Shown: positions 8,216-16,244 of the stretch, piece after piece
How positions within the stretch are numbered: position 1 is the first letter of the stretch
Layout of the letters: each line of letters begins with the position of its first letter
The notes under the pieces: model-generated
The model's input: the letters and a program-made list of their open reading frames with translations, nothing else
What the model was told of the DNA's origin: nothing
Database searches by the model: none
Made by a program: the position numbers and the translations under genes
Assembly: GCF_003336225.1 (NCBI RefSeq)
Contig: NZ_QPID01000001.1
Location: 62,001-126,000 of the forward strand
From: Corallincola holothuriorum
GTDB lineage: Bacteria; Pseudomonadota; Gammaproteobacteria; Enterobacterales; Neiellaceae
Length of the DNA: 64,000 nucleotides
Direction: 5' to 3'

Positions 8216-9508
8216 ATGGGATTACGTCGGCTGTTTGTTTTTGTTGCTAGCTGTTTTGTTACGTTAAACGTAGTGGCTCAAACCTCCGTGCTGCATGTGG
8301 GGGAAGTGTTGGCGGTGCCTGGTGAATCACCGCTTAAGCAACAAACCATTGTCATTAGTGATGGCGTGATCACCGATATGCAATCGGGTTACATAGAGCC
8401 GTCCAAGTTTGATGCGGATGCTGTTTATATTGACCTCAAGCAACAGTTCGTTTTGCCCGGCCTGATGGATATGCATGTTCATCTCCAAGGTGAGCTGGGG
8501 CCGAAAAATGATTCGGAAATGCTCAAAATGTCTAATCCATTGATGCAGATGCGCTCTTATATGTTCGCTATGCGCACGCTCAATGCGGGTTTTACTACGG
8601 TGCGAGATGTGGGCTCCAGTGGCCAAGAGATGTACGCCATGCGTGATGCCATCAACAAGGGCTGGATCGATGGTCCACGTATTATTGCTGCCGCGTTTGT
8701 GGGGATCACGGGAGGGCATGCAGATATTAGCGGCATTAAACCTGAGTTTATGGAATTCCTGGATGAACAGAATCATACCATTTGCGATGGCCCTTACGAT
8801 TGCCGACGGGCAACTCGTCATGCCATTAAGTATGGGGCAGACTGGATAAAGATAACATCTACTGGCGGTGTGCTGACTGACCGTGCCACCGGCACTGGGC
8901 AGCAGATGGAGATGGATGAGTTGCAAGAGGTGGTATTAGCCGCCAAGCGCATGGGGCGTAAAGTGACCAGTCATGCCCACCAAGAAGATGGCATTATCGC
9001 TGCATTGCAGGCGGGTGTTGCCAGTATTGAACACGGTACTTATACCAGTGATAGTGCTATCCAACTGTTCAAACAGTCCGGGGCCTATCTCGTGCCTACA
9101 TTGTTGGCGGGCGACACCGTGGTGCAGATGGCAAATAACACCGATGTGCTGAGTGAAGCGCAAAAAGCCAAAGCTCTCAAAGTTGGGGCTGATATGCAGG
9201 GTAACTTCGCCAAAGCGTATAAAGCGGGGGTCAAGATCGCCTTTGGTACTGACAGTGGTGTATCTAAGCACGGCATCAATGCGCAAGAGTTTTTGTTGAT
9301 GCACAAGGCAGGCATGTCTCCGATGGAGGCGATTGAAACGGCCACTGTTAATGCCGCGGCACTGATCGACATGAGTGACACTTTGGGCACGATTGCTGTG
9401 GGTAAACAGGCAGATATCATCGCGGTAGATGCTTCGCCACTCGATAACCTAGAAGAGTTATTGGATGTCGATTTTGTAATGAAAGGCGGTAAGGTGATCA
9501 AGCAGTAG
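8216..9508 (+). CDS. Exported amidohydrolase, prolidase/imidazolonepropionase-like
   Basis: A 430-residue metal-dependent hydrolase of the amidohydrolase superfamily, in the group of Xaa-Pro dipeptidase-like and imidazolonepropionase-like enzymes. The start chosen is ATG 8216, which has AGGA upstream and begins a clean signal peptide (GLRRLFVFVASCFVTLNVVAQ); a longer frame from 8075 would put 47 unconvincing residues in front. Metal-binding motifs: MDMHVHLQ, a lysine in DWIKITSTGGV (candidate carbamylated bridge), HAHQEDG, IEHGT and FGTDSGV. These match enzymes that cleave C-terminal-proline dipeptides or related amides, but specificity is not certain. It ends at a strong terminator, so it is monocistronic. 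Confidence 0.9.
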   Translation: MGLRRLFVFVASCFVTLNVVAQTSVLHVGEVLAVPGESPLKQQTIVISDGVITDMQSGYIEPSKFDADAVYIDLKQQFVLPGLMDMHVHLQGELGPKNDSEMLKMSNPLMQMRSYMFAMRTLNAGFTTVRDVGSSGQEMYAMRDAINKGWIDGPRIIAAAFVGITGGHADISGIKPEFMEFLDEQNHTICDGPYDCRRATRHAIKYGADWIKITSTGGVLTDRATGTGQQMEMDELQEVVLAAKRMGRKVTSHAHQEDGIIAALQAGVASIEHGTYTSDSAIQLFKQSGAYLVPTLLAGDTVVQMANNTDVLSEAQKAKALKVGADMQGNFAKAYKAGVKIAFGTDSGVSKHGINAQEFLLMHKAGMSPMEAIETATVNAAALIDMSDTLGTIAVGKQADIIAVDASPLDNLEELLDVDFVMKGGKVIKQ

Positions 9509-9533
9509 CCGTTAACAACGCTCAATCGCACAA

Positions 9534-9560
9534 TAAAAAACGCACTTCGGTGCGTTTTTT
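9534..9560 (+). terminator. Strong intrinsic terminator, bidirectional shape
   Basis: Perfect stem AAAAAACGCA / TGCGTTTTTT closed by the stable CTTCGG tetraloop, 25 bp after the amidohydrolase stop. The A-run before and T-run after allow function on either strand. Confidence 0.93.
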
Positions 9561-9661
9561 ATGTTCAGCGGGTGGGCTTATTTATCTGGCCTTGCCGTTG
9601 TCATGCCACTGTCATCTTGTTGTCATAAATTGTTTGCGGTTCTTTCGACTGAACGTTCATT

Positions 9662-10825
9662 ATGTTGCATATTTTCCGACACTTCTTTTTGCTTGGGCTG
9701 ACCAGTTTTGGCGGGCCCGCCGCTCACTTAGGCTATTTTCATCGTCTATTTGTTGTAAAGCTTGGGTGGCTTGATGAAGCCGCCTACGCACGTTTGGTTG
9801 CACTTAGTCAGTTTTTGCCTGGGCCCGGCTCCAGCCAAGTGGGTTTCGCTATAGGCTTAAAGCGTGGGGGGCTTATTGGTGGATTGATCGCCTTCACCGC
9901 CTTTACCTTACCTTCATTTCTAGTCTTATTAATACTTGCTGTGCTGGCGGCACAATTTGAACAAAATAGCTATTTGTTGGCGGCGATCCATGGCTTAAAA
10001 CTGCTTGCCGTTATTGTGGTGGCCGATGCGACGATGAAAATGTTCAATAGCTTTTGCAAATGCAAAGTAACTGCGGGCTTGTGTGTTTTTACCTCGGTGG
10101 TGTTACTGCTGATGCCTGGGTTATGGGCCCAGTGTGGGGTACTTGTCATCGCGGCGACTATTGGTGCTATTGCACTACGCCAGTCTGATGTTGATACCAG
10201 CGCAGCAGCCTCGCGTACTGTAGCTGTGCCACCGCGTTGGTGGGCTTTGCTACTGTTTGCAGCCCTGTTTTTAATATTGCCACTGCTGAGTCAAGATCAT
10301 CTGTGGTTGGCTCTGTTCAGTGACTTCTTCCAAGCGGGCAGTTTGGTGTTCGGCGGTGGGCATGTTGTGCTGCCGCTGTTGCAGGTGACGGTTGGCGACA
10401 GTTTAAGTCAGTCGCAGTTTCTTACCGGCTATGCTGCTGCGCAGGCCGTTCCTGGACCAATGTTTACCCTGGCTACCTACTTAGGTGCCATGGTGATACC
10501 CAGTGCTCCTGTCGTCGGCGCAATTGTCGCCACTTTGGGGGTGTTCATGCCGGGGTTGTTGTTGATGCTGGCGCTGCATAACAGTTGGGAAGCAATGGCA
10601 AGACGCCCGCTGTTGGCTGGCGTGATTGCGGGGATAAATGCCGCCGTCGTTGGCTTACTGTTGGCGGCACTGTATCAACCGGTATTTAGTAGTGCGGTCG
10701 GCTCTGCGGTGGATTTTGCCTGGGTGGTGGTCGGTTTCTTTCTGTTGAATAAGGTAAAGATGCCCGTGTTCGCTTTGGTAGTGCTAAGTGCAGGGGTAGG
10801 GTTGGCTTTGTCGCTGGTCGGCTAA
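9662..10825 (+). CDS. chrA: Chromate transporter ChrA
   Basis: A 387-residue inner membrane protein of the CHR family, which exports chromate. It is the long two-domain form. Each half carries the same signature: TSFGGPAAHLGYF with QFLPGPGSSQVGFAIG in the first half (residues 12-65), and GSLVFGGGHVVLPLL with AVPGPMFTLATYLG in the second half (about 225-275). About ten hydrophobic segments are present. The gene stands alone; no chrB regulator is next to it. Chromate as substrate rests on the family; short CHR proteins may carry sulfate or other anions. Confidence 0.93.
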   Translation: MLHIFRHFFLLGLTSFGGPAAHLGYFHRLFVVKLGWLDEAAYARLVALSQFLPGPGSSQVGFAIGLKRGGLIGGLIAFTAFTLPSFLVLLILAVLAAQFEQNSYLLAAIHGLKLLAVIVVADATMKMFNSFCKCKVTAGLCVFTSVVLLLMPGLWAQCGVLVIAATIGAIALRQSDVDTSAAASRTVAVPPRWWALLLFAALFLILPLLSQDHLWLALFSDFFQAGSLVFGGGHVVLPLLQVTVGDSLSQSQFLTGYAAAQAVPGPMFTLATYLGAMVIPSAPVVGAIVATLGVFMPGLLLMLALHNSWEAMARRPLLAGVIAGINAAVVGLLLAALYQPVFSSAVGSAVDFAWVVVGFFLLNKVKMPVFALVVLSAGVGLALSLVG

Positions 10826-10921
10826 TTGTTGGAAAAAACAGATGTTCCCAACCTAAAAAGCTCAATCTTAATTATTGCTGAGCCTAAGGTCGGGGATCTG
10901 ACTTCTATTGGGTGGAAAGCA

Positions 10922-11455
10922 TTACCACATCAGATCGTCTGGGATCTGGAAGTCAGCATAAGGATCTTCTTCATCGGTTTCAGGCGCCGCGCTCTGGTCT
11001 GCGCAATAGATGACATAGCTTTCATCGCGCTGGCGGATCTTATCGGCAGCTGCCGTCGGGATAAGCTTGTAGCTTTCATCCAGTTTGACGATAGTTAAAC
11101 GACCCAAAGTGACTTGCTTGTGGGTGGCTGCGTCAGTGTATAGGCGTTTCACCTTGGTACCGTCGGTGAAATTATAAGCAATGTCACCATTATCTGTCGC
11201 CACAGTATTGGTTTCTATAATTTGTCGGATCTGCGCGGTGATCGCTTTTTGTTCCGCCTCGAGCTTGCGTTGTTGGTTTAGCTCGCGGTCTTTGGCTAAC
11301 TTCTCTTGCTTCGCTTGTTCAGCTAACTGCTTTGATTCGGCGGTTTCTACCTTTTTACTTTTGCGTTGCTGATGTTTCTGCTTATTAATTTTCAGCGCTT
11401 TTTTCTTGTCGGCCAAGCCGGCCTTGAGTAGTTGTTCCTGAAGCGACAGCGCCAT
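10922..11455 (-). CDS. yaiL: DUF2058 protein YaiL
   Basis: A 177-residue soluble protein of the DUF2058/YaiL family. The start chosen is the ATG at 11455 (MALSLQEQLLKAGLADKKKA), with GAGGT 5-6 nt upstream; an in-frame ATG four codons earlier would overlap that ribosome site. Residues 15-85 are a highly charged helical stretch rich in K, Q and E (coiled-coil-like) and residues 90-150 form the conserved C-terminal domain (YNFTDGTKVKRLYTD, RLTIVKLDESYKLIP). Family members have been listed as nucleoid- or polysaccharide-associated, but the biochemical role is unsettled. A 12-bp hairpin lies in its leader. Confidence 0.85.
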   Translation of the reverse strand: MALSLQEQLLKAGLADKKKALKINKQKHQQRKSKKVETAESKQLAEQAKQEKLAKDRELNQQRKLEAEQKAITAQIRQIIETNTVATDNGDIAYNFTDGTKVKRLYTDAATHKQVTLGRLTIVKLDESYKLIPTAAADKIRQRDESYVIYCADQSAAPETDEEDPYADFQIPDDLMW

Positions 11456-11483
11456 GGAATACCTCATTTAATTGAATAGAGAA

Positions 11484-11510
11484 TGCAGCCTGAGTGCTAC
11501 TCAGGCTGCA
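11484..11510 (-). promoter_or_regulatory. Perfect inverted repeat in the yaiL leader
   Basis: TGCAGCCTGAG / CTCAGGCTGCA, perfect over 11 bp with a TGCTA centre whose ends can add a twelfth pair. It sits 29 bp before the yaiL start codon and has no T-run. It may be an operator for a dimeric regulator, an mRNA structure affecting translation, or a terminator stem from a lost neighbour. Confidence 0.45.
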
Positions 11511-11672
11511 AATTAGTGGCATTTTATAGGATGCTGCGGTTACGGTCATCCCTGTGTTTTAGATATGTCGGTGTAGTTAGCTTTTAGCGTGAAGAAATTA
11601 TGCAATAAAAACATAACTCTGTGAGGTTGTTTCCTATACTAATCAACAGTACTCATCAAGGAAGCATCAATC

Positions 11673-12002
11673 ATGATCATAGAGCGCGTTAAACAGATTA
11701 CTTCTAAACTTATCTTTGTCACCTTGTCACTCATCTTCGCTTTGGCCTCTTTCGGTTGTATGCAGCAGGAGATGGTTGGCGGCCCTTGTGAGTATCGATC
11801 GGAACAGGTTGCTGCCGTAGTCGATAAATTGCAGGACGAATATGTTTTGATGATGCATGAAGAAGATGATTTTGTTTATGCCGTTGATTATGGCTTATTC
11901 GATGGTAAGCCGACGCTCGGTGATCGATATATGTTAGCGATCGAAGTGATAACATCTGGCACCTGCACACCTTATGTGGTTCAGTCTGCGACAAAATCCT
12001 GA
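11673..12002 (+). CDS. Small putative lipoprotein
   Basis: A 109-residue protein not recognised as a known family. The first 29 residues form a signal peptide (KLIFVTLSLIFALASFGC) that ends in a lipobox-like ASFGC. The mature part is small, acidic (MMHEEDDFVYAVDYG) and has two more cysteines (GGPCEYRS, SGTCTPYVV) that could pair. AAGGAAGC precedes the ATG at 7-10 nt. It stands alone. It would sit on a membrane facing the periplasm; nothing more can be said. Confidence 0.65.
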   Translation: MIIERVKQITSKLIFVTLSLIFALASFGCMQQEMVGGPCEYRSEQVAAVVDKLQDEYVLMMHEEDDFVYAVDYGLFDGKPTLGDRYMLAIEVITSGTCTPYVVQSATKS

Positions 12003-12021
12003 ACCTCGTGATGTAGCGGGA

Positions 12022-12193
12022 ATGACAGCCACCTTTATCATTCTAACTCTTCTAACCGCTGCTTTATCGTGAGTTGGCCACTGGCGTTAACCCGTTTGCT
12101 GTGGCGGTTATGATCTTAATCTCTTTCACTGTCGTTCAAAGACTGATAGCCGACAGTTGGCTCTGGTTACTTACTTGGGCTGAACAGCTTTAG
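12022..12193 (+). pseudogene. Possible frameshifted small membrane protein
   Basis: Frame one from ATG 12022 reads MTATFIILTLLTAALS and then stops. The next frame continues to 12193 as a second hydrophobic segment (VNPFAVAVMILISFTVV) followed by QRLIADSWLWLLTWAEQL. Joined by a one-base shift near 12065 they would give a roughly 57-residue protein with two transmembrane helices. Neither piece has a good ribosome site, so this may be chance. A sequencing error would produce the same picture. Confidence 0.2.
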
Positions 12194-12226
12194 GCTGGGT
12201 TGAGTCAGCTTTTGTTGGAGGTGAAG

Positions 12227-12511
12227 GTGAGAAATGAACTCGATATTCATCAATGTTTAAGGGTGTTTGATAAGGTACGCCGCCACGGTGTAAAAACGGA
12301 GAGTGGGCACCACTTCCAAGGGCTCACCGCGTCGTCTGATTTTGATGGTTATACTGCATTTCTTAGTTCTAACGACGTCACGCTGACGCTCTTCTTTCAT
12401 AACAAATATGATTTGGACTACCGTCAGCATGGAGATGTCGATGCATTTGTAAAGTTGTTGTCGGTGATCGACCATGCAGCGAATAGTGAGCTTGTCGATG
12501 GCCGAGTGTAG
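12227..12511 (+). CDS. DUF3081 family protein
   Basis: A 94-residue cytoplasmic protein of the DUF3081 family, seen mainly in marine gammaproteobacteria; no function is known. The conserved core is NELDIHQCLRVFDKVRRHG, then QGLTASSDFDGYTAFLS and VTLTLFFHNKYDLDY. The start chosen is GTG 12227, because homologues begin at this NELDI segment and GGAGGTGAAG lies just upstream; a TTG at 12200 is less likely. The next gene (HAD hydrolase) begins 56 nt after its end, probably in the same transcript. Confidence 0.75.
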   Translation: MRNELDIHQCLRVFDKVRRHGVKTESGHHFQGLTASSDFDGYTAFLSSNDVTLTLFFHNKYDLDYRQHGDVDAFVKLLSVIDHAANSELVDGRV

Positions 12512-12566
12512 TAACATAGAGATGCCGCTCTCTGATGCAGGGCGTGTTTTTTATGGAGAGGACAGA

Positions 12567-13184
12567 GTGATCTGTAGCGATAAGCGTTCGCCTAGACAGC
12601 TGTTGGCAGATATCAAAGGGGTCATTTTTGATCTGGATGGTACCCTAGTTGAATCCTCACTGAACTTTGCTCAGATAAGACAAGATATTGGCTGCCCAGA
12701 GGGCCATGATCTACTGGAATTTGTCGATGCTATCGTTTGTAACCACCAGCGTACGCAAGCCTCTCTCAAGATCCAGCAGCATGAATTGGCTGATGCAGCG
12801 CAGGCTCGATGGCTTCCTGGTGCCAAACAGTTAGTTGAACATTTGTGTTTTCGTACCATTCCTCAGGCGATTGTTACGCGCAACTTTCAGCAAGCTGCGG
12901 CGATGAAAGTGGAACGCAATAGTATCCCCATTGAACGCATTGTAACGCGAGAAGATGCACCGCCTAAACCCGATCCCAGTGGCTTGATTGCGATAGCAAA
13001 TGAATGGCAGATTGCGGTCAGTGACATTCTGTATGTCGGTGACTTTCTCTATGACATTCAAGCGGCGCAACGGGCAGGGATGGTATCGTGTTTATATGCA
13101 CCGGCAGCGATCCCTGATTACGCAAAACACGCTGACATGATCTGCCATGATTTTGATCTGTTAACGGCGGCATTTGCAGTTTAA
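12567..13184 (+). CDS. HAD-superfamily hydrolase, phosphoglycolate-phosphatase-like
   Basis: A 205-residue HAD hydrolase of subfamily IA. The catalytic motif is VIFDLDGTLVES (nucleophile and acid-base aspartates), motif II is in AIVTRNFQ (threonine), motif III is the lysine in PPKPDPSG, and motif IV is VGDFLYDIQAAQRAG. An alpha-helical cap lies between motifs I and II. The start chosen is GTG 12567, with GGAGAGGAC 5-6 nt upstream; the frame stays open further left and would overlap the DUF3081 gene. The substrate is probably a small phosphate ester. It is convergent with the REC-EAL gene, 40 bp away. Confidence 0.85.
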   Translation: MICSDKRSPRQLLADIKGVIFDLDGTLVESSLNFAQIRQDIGCPEGHDLLEFVDAIVCNHQRTQASLKIQQHELADAAQARWLPGAKQLVEHLCFRTIPQAIVTRNFQQAAAMKVERNSIPIERIVTREDAPPKPDPSGLIAIANEWQIAVSDILYVGDFLYDIQAAQRAGMVSCLYAPAAIPDYAKHADMICHDFDLLTAAFAV

Positions 13185-13224
13185 CTGGTTTTGACTCTTT
13201 GAAAGAGAACATAGCTTTCATTTG

Positions 13225-14433
13225 TTAGATATGTTTTTTCGCCCAACTGACAAACTCCTGTTTCGGCATCGCTTTAGCGTAGTGAAACCCTTGCAACACA
13301 TCACACCCCATTTTTTGCAGCATTTCTACGTGTTCATAGGTTTCCACACCTTCTGCGACGCTGGTGAGATTGAGGTTTTTTGCTAGTAACAGTGACGACT
13401 CAACCGCAGCACGGTGGCGACCGCTGACTAACATCTGTTGGACGAAAAATTGGTCTATTTTCAGTTCGGTAAATGGGCTGGTCAATAATTGGATCATGGA
13501 GGAATGCCCGGTACCAAAATCGTCCAATGAAACGCCAACACCATTGAGCCGTAAGCGACTCATTGTGTCTAATGAGCGGGCCAAATGTGGACAGATCTCA
13601 GTTTCAGTGACTTCAAGTATGAGTCTATTGGCAGGTAAGTTGTGTTCTTCCAGCAGACTAAAAACCATATCCGCAAAGCTGAGCTCTACTAGATCCGACG
13701 GTGCGACATTGACAGACACATGACATTCGAGTCCTTGTGAGTGCCATTCTGCGCAGGCTTTAATACTCGATGTGAGTACTTGTTGGGTCAATTTGTGGGT
13801 TAGTCCCAACTGAAAGATCCGGTTAAGAAATTTATCCGGGGTCAGCATGCCTGTGTCCGGCTTTATCCAGCGTATTAGTGCTTCTGCGCCAATGACTCGT
13901 CCTGTTTTGGCACAAATGTGGGGTTGGAAAAAAGGCTGCATCTGGCCGTTATCAATCGCCGATAACAGTTCGCTGTCGTTGAGCGTCAGTGATGGATTAA
14001 CGGGCTGCTCAATTGAACGCTGAGTCAGCTCTGTCAATAAGGTGGCAAGCTGTTGAAAATGAACAGGCTTGCGTAGCTGGGTTACATTGCGAAGACCATA
14101 AGACATCGCCATCTGTTTGACGGATTCTATGACATCCTTCGTCGCTGCGCTGACAAGTGCAATATGAGATGAGACTTCGCGCTGAGCCAGCGTACGTAAA
14201 AACTCAACGCCATCCATTTCGGGCATATTCAGGTCACACAAAATCAAGGACGGGTCATCAATGGCGTCAAGCATCGCCAATGCTTCCTTACCGTTCCCTG
14301 CAACACTGATTCGCCCGCTGAACAGGTTGGATGCCATCCTCACCAAGAGGCTTCGCTGAAACTGATCATCTTCAATAATCAGTATCGACGATTCGGCTTC
14401 ATTATTCGGGACTGCTACTTGATGGCTTAACAT
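13225..14433 (-). CDS. Response regulator with EAL domain (cyclic-di-GMP phosphodiesterase)
   Basis: A 402-residue cytoplasmic protein that should hydrolyse cyclic di-GMP under control of a phosphorylated receiver. Residues 15-135 are a REC domain: acidic pocket IIEDDQ, phospho-acceptor in ILCDLNMPEMDG, SAAT and RKPVH. Residues 150-395 are an EAL domain with all the catalytic and metal residues that I can check: EALIRW, a conserved N in SVNVAP, EVTETE, DDFGTG, LKIDQ and AEGVET. This predicts an active enzyme. The gene overlaps the REC-TPR gene upstream by 7 nt, so the two are translated together, and it diverges from the hybrid kinase operon that likely feeds it. Confidence 0.93.
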   Translation of the reverse strand: MLSHQVAVPNNEAESSILIIEDDQFQRSLLVRMASNLFSGRISVAGNGKEALAMLDAIDDPSLILCDLNMPEMDGVEFLRTLAQREVSSHIALVSAATKDVIESVKQMAMSYGLRNVTQLRKPVHFQQLATLLTELTQRSIEQPVNPSLTLNDSELLSAIDNGQMQPFFQPHICAKTGRVIGAEALIRWIKPDTGMLTPDKFLNRIFQLGLTHKLTQQVLTSSIKACAEWHSQGLECHVSVNVAPSDLVELSFADMVFSLLEEHNLPANRLILEVTETEICPHLARSLDTMSRLRLNGVGVSLDDFGTGHSSMIQLLTSPFTELKIDQFFVQQMLVSGRHRAAVESSLLLAKNLNLTSVAEGVETYEHVEMLQKMGCDVLQGFHYAKAMPKQEFVSWAKKHI

Positions 14434-16103
14434 TTGTTTGCAAACTCCAATTCGCGGATCTGTAATTGCGACGCAAGTATTTGGCTGGCTCGTTGAAATT
14501 CAGCTGAATAGATAGCTGATGTGTCTAACAGCAGGTCTCGGCAACGTACCGCGAGCTCGCCCACGGCGTTCTTGCTCCAGCCCATTGGCCATGCTTTGGT
14601 AAGACAAACCATCAAGGTTTTGGGTATATCAGGATCGGCGCGATTTAGTTCCAACGCCTGTGCTAAATAGCCGGCGGCACGTTCGTAGTTGCCGTCTTTT
14701 ATCTGTACTAAGCTTGATTCGCGCAGTCGGGTTGCCTTTTCCGCCATCTCTTCAACTCTTGCGCGCCAGCCAGATATGTAGCGAAGAAAGCAGATATAGG
14801 CGACGTTTTGTTTATCTTTCGCTAGGCCCTCGCTCACTGACGTCATTAGCGCGTTGTAGCTTTTGGCATTACTTAGCAGCAATTGCACTTTAGCCAGTTC
14901 GATCATCTCATGTTGTTCGGACTGGTAATTGTCTAACTCTTTGATTGTTGTATGATACTCTGCGAGACAGCTCCGCGCTTTACCTACATAACCCCGTAAA
15001 GCGTTAGCGCGAGCCAAAAACAGTAACTCCATCGGTTTATACTGATTGCGTTGGAAGTTACTGCGCCATTCGCGACACTGCTCTGCAAAGCGTGACAGCA
15101 GTTTTGTTCTTTCGGCTGCTTCGCTTAGCTGTGCGTTATCCAGTGTCAGCGAAGCATTCAGCTGATGTATCTCAAGGGTTTCTCTGAAAGAGTGCTTAGA
15201 TCTCAGCAAGGCTTGCTGGATATTCTGACTGGCGATGACGGGAGTAAACATGCCCATGGCTACCTGCGCCCTTAATTGATAACGGTTGACCTGTTTTGGT
15301 GACTGATTGATGGCAGCATCCAGTTTTTCGGCAGCGGCACTGAATTGGTGCTGTTGAATGAGTACGTTAGCGCTCATATCCATTGCTGCCGCGCAGAGGA
15401 TGGGATCTTTTTCAATCGGCTCAAGTAGTGCTAGACAAGTTTTGTACTGCTTTTGCTTCATCGCAATGGTGGCCAAAGCCATGGCCACCTGACCTTTTTC
15501 CGAGCCATTTCTTAGTGCGATTAACTGGTTTCTTGCTTCATCGAGCTTGTTGTGCTTTATCAGTGCTTTAGCCTTTATCAGCTGGGCACTGGTAGCCATT
15601 TCGCTCGCTTTGAATATCTCCTCATCTGCCTGTTGAACTGCGGCCTCATAGTCACCTTTTGCGTAACTTTCGAGTAATCCGCCTAGCTTTCGTTTACGCC
15701 GAGCCATTTTGGGTAAACGCTCACCTAGGGTGACAAAATTAAGCGGTTTAACCAGGTATCCATCAGGTTCTAACTCGGCAAAGCTTCTTACGACCGGTGC
15801 TGAGGCATCGCCAGTTACAATCACCACAACACAGTCAGCAGGTAAATGACCGTCATGCAATATTTCATCAAGTAATTGGTGGCCGTTGGTCTTATTACCT
15901 AGGTTGTAATCACACATCACCAGCTGTAATTGCTTTGTTTTTGCAACGGTGAGCGCGCTCGCCGCATCTTTTGCGACAAGTAGTTGTTCATTATGGAATC
16001 CCAATTTTTGCAGCATGCCTTTTGCCGCGGTGCGGTACATAGGGCAATCGTCCACGATGAGAACGGGCCTGGTTCTATCGAAGAGGTTAATTAGTGTGCT
16101 CAT
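14427..16103 (-). CDS. Response regulator with TPR repeats
   Basis: A 558-residue cytoplasmic protein. Residues 12-135 are a receiver domain (LIVDDCPMY, phospho-acceptor in LVMCDYNLG, VTGDAS, LVKPLN). The remainder, from about 150, is a helical array of tetratricopeptide-like repeats (for example YEAAVQQADEEIFK, KLDEARNQLIALR, FSAAAEKLDAAINQSP, YERAAGYLAQALELNRADP). Such proteins act through protein contacts rather than DNA binding. Similar REC-TPR proteins occur in Shewanella and Vibrio. It is transcribed with the REC-EAL gene and diverges from the kinase operon 141 bp away, so its likely partner is that kinase or the phosphodiesterase. Confidence 0.9.
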   Translation of the reverse strand: MSTLINLFDRTRPVLIVDDCPMYRTAAKGMLQKLGFHNEQLLVAKDAASALTVAKTKQLQLVMCDYNLGNKTNGHQLLDEILHDGHLPADCVVVIVTGDASAPVVRSFAELEPDGYLVKPLNFVTLGERLPKMARRKRKLGGLLESYAKGDYEAAVQQADEEIFKASEMATSAQLIKAKALIKHNKLDEARNQLIALRNGSEKGQVAMALATIAMKQKQYKTCLALLEPIEKDPILCAAAMDMSANVLIQQHQFSAAAEKLDAAINQSPKQVNRYQLRAQVAMGMFTPVIASQNIQQALLRSKHSFRETLEIHQLNASLTLDNAQLSEAAERTKLLSRFAEQCREWRSNFQRNQYKPMELLFLARANALRGYVGKARSCLAEYHTTIKELDNYQSEQHEMIELAKVQLLLSNAKSYNALMTSVSEGLAKDKQNVAYICFLRYISGWRARVEEMAEKATRLRESSLVQIKDGNYERAAGYLAQALELNRADPDIPKTLMVCLTKAWPMGWSKNAVGELAVRCRDLLLDTSAIYSAEFQRASQILASQLQIRELEFANKC

Positions 16104-16244
16104 GGCTTGTCCTGCTTGGGTGATGATGGGACGTATTATGAAGCGGTCGATCGTGCTTATCTGTTCCCAACGGAACAGAGGCGGTTAAAAAGTAGGCATA
16201 TCATGTCGCCTTACTATTCGCAGAGAAGAAGAGAAAGGCTGGCT

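Noticed and set aside
16107-16244. Longer N-terminus for the hybrid kinase
   Set aside because: The added residues are unlike a signal sequence; ATG 16245 (or 16203) has a ribosome site and fits the export signal. The longer start would lie almost at the divergent gene's start.
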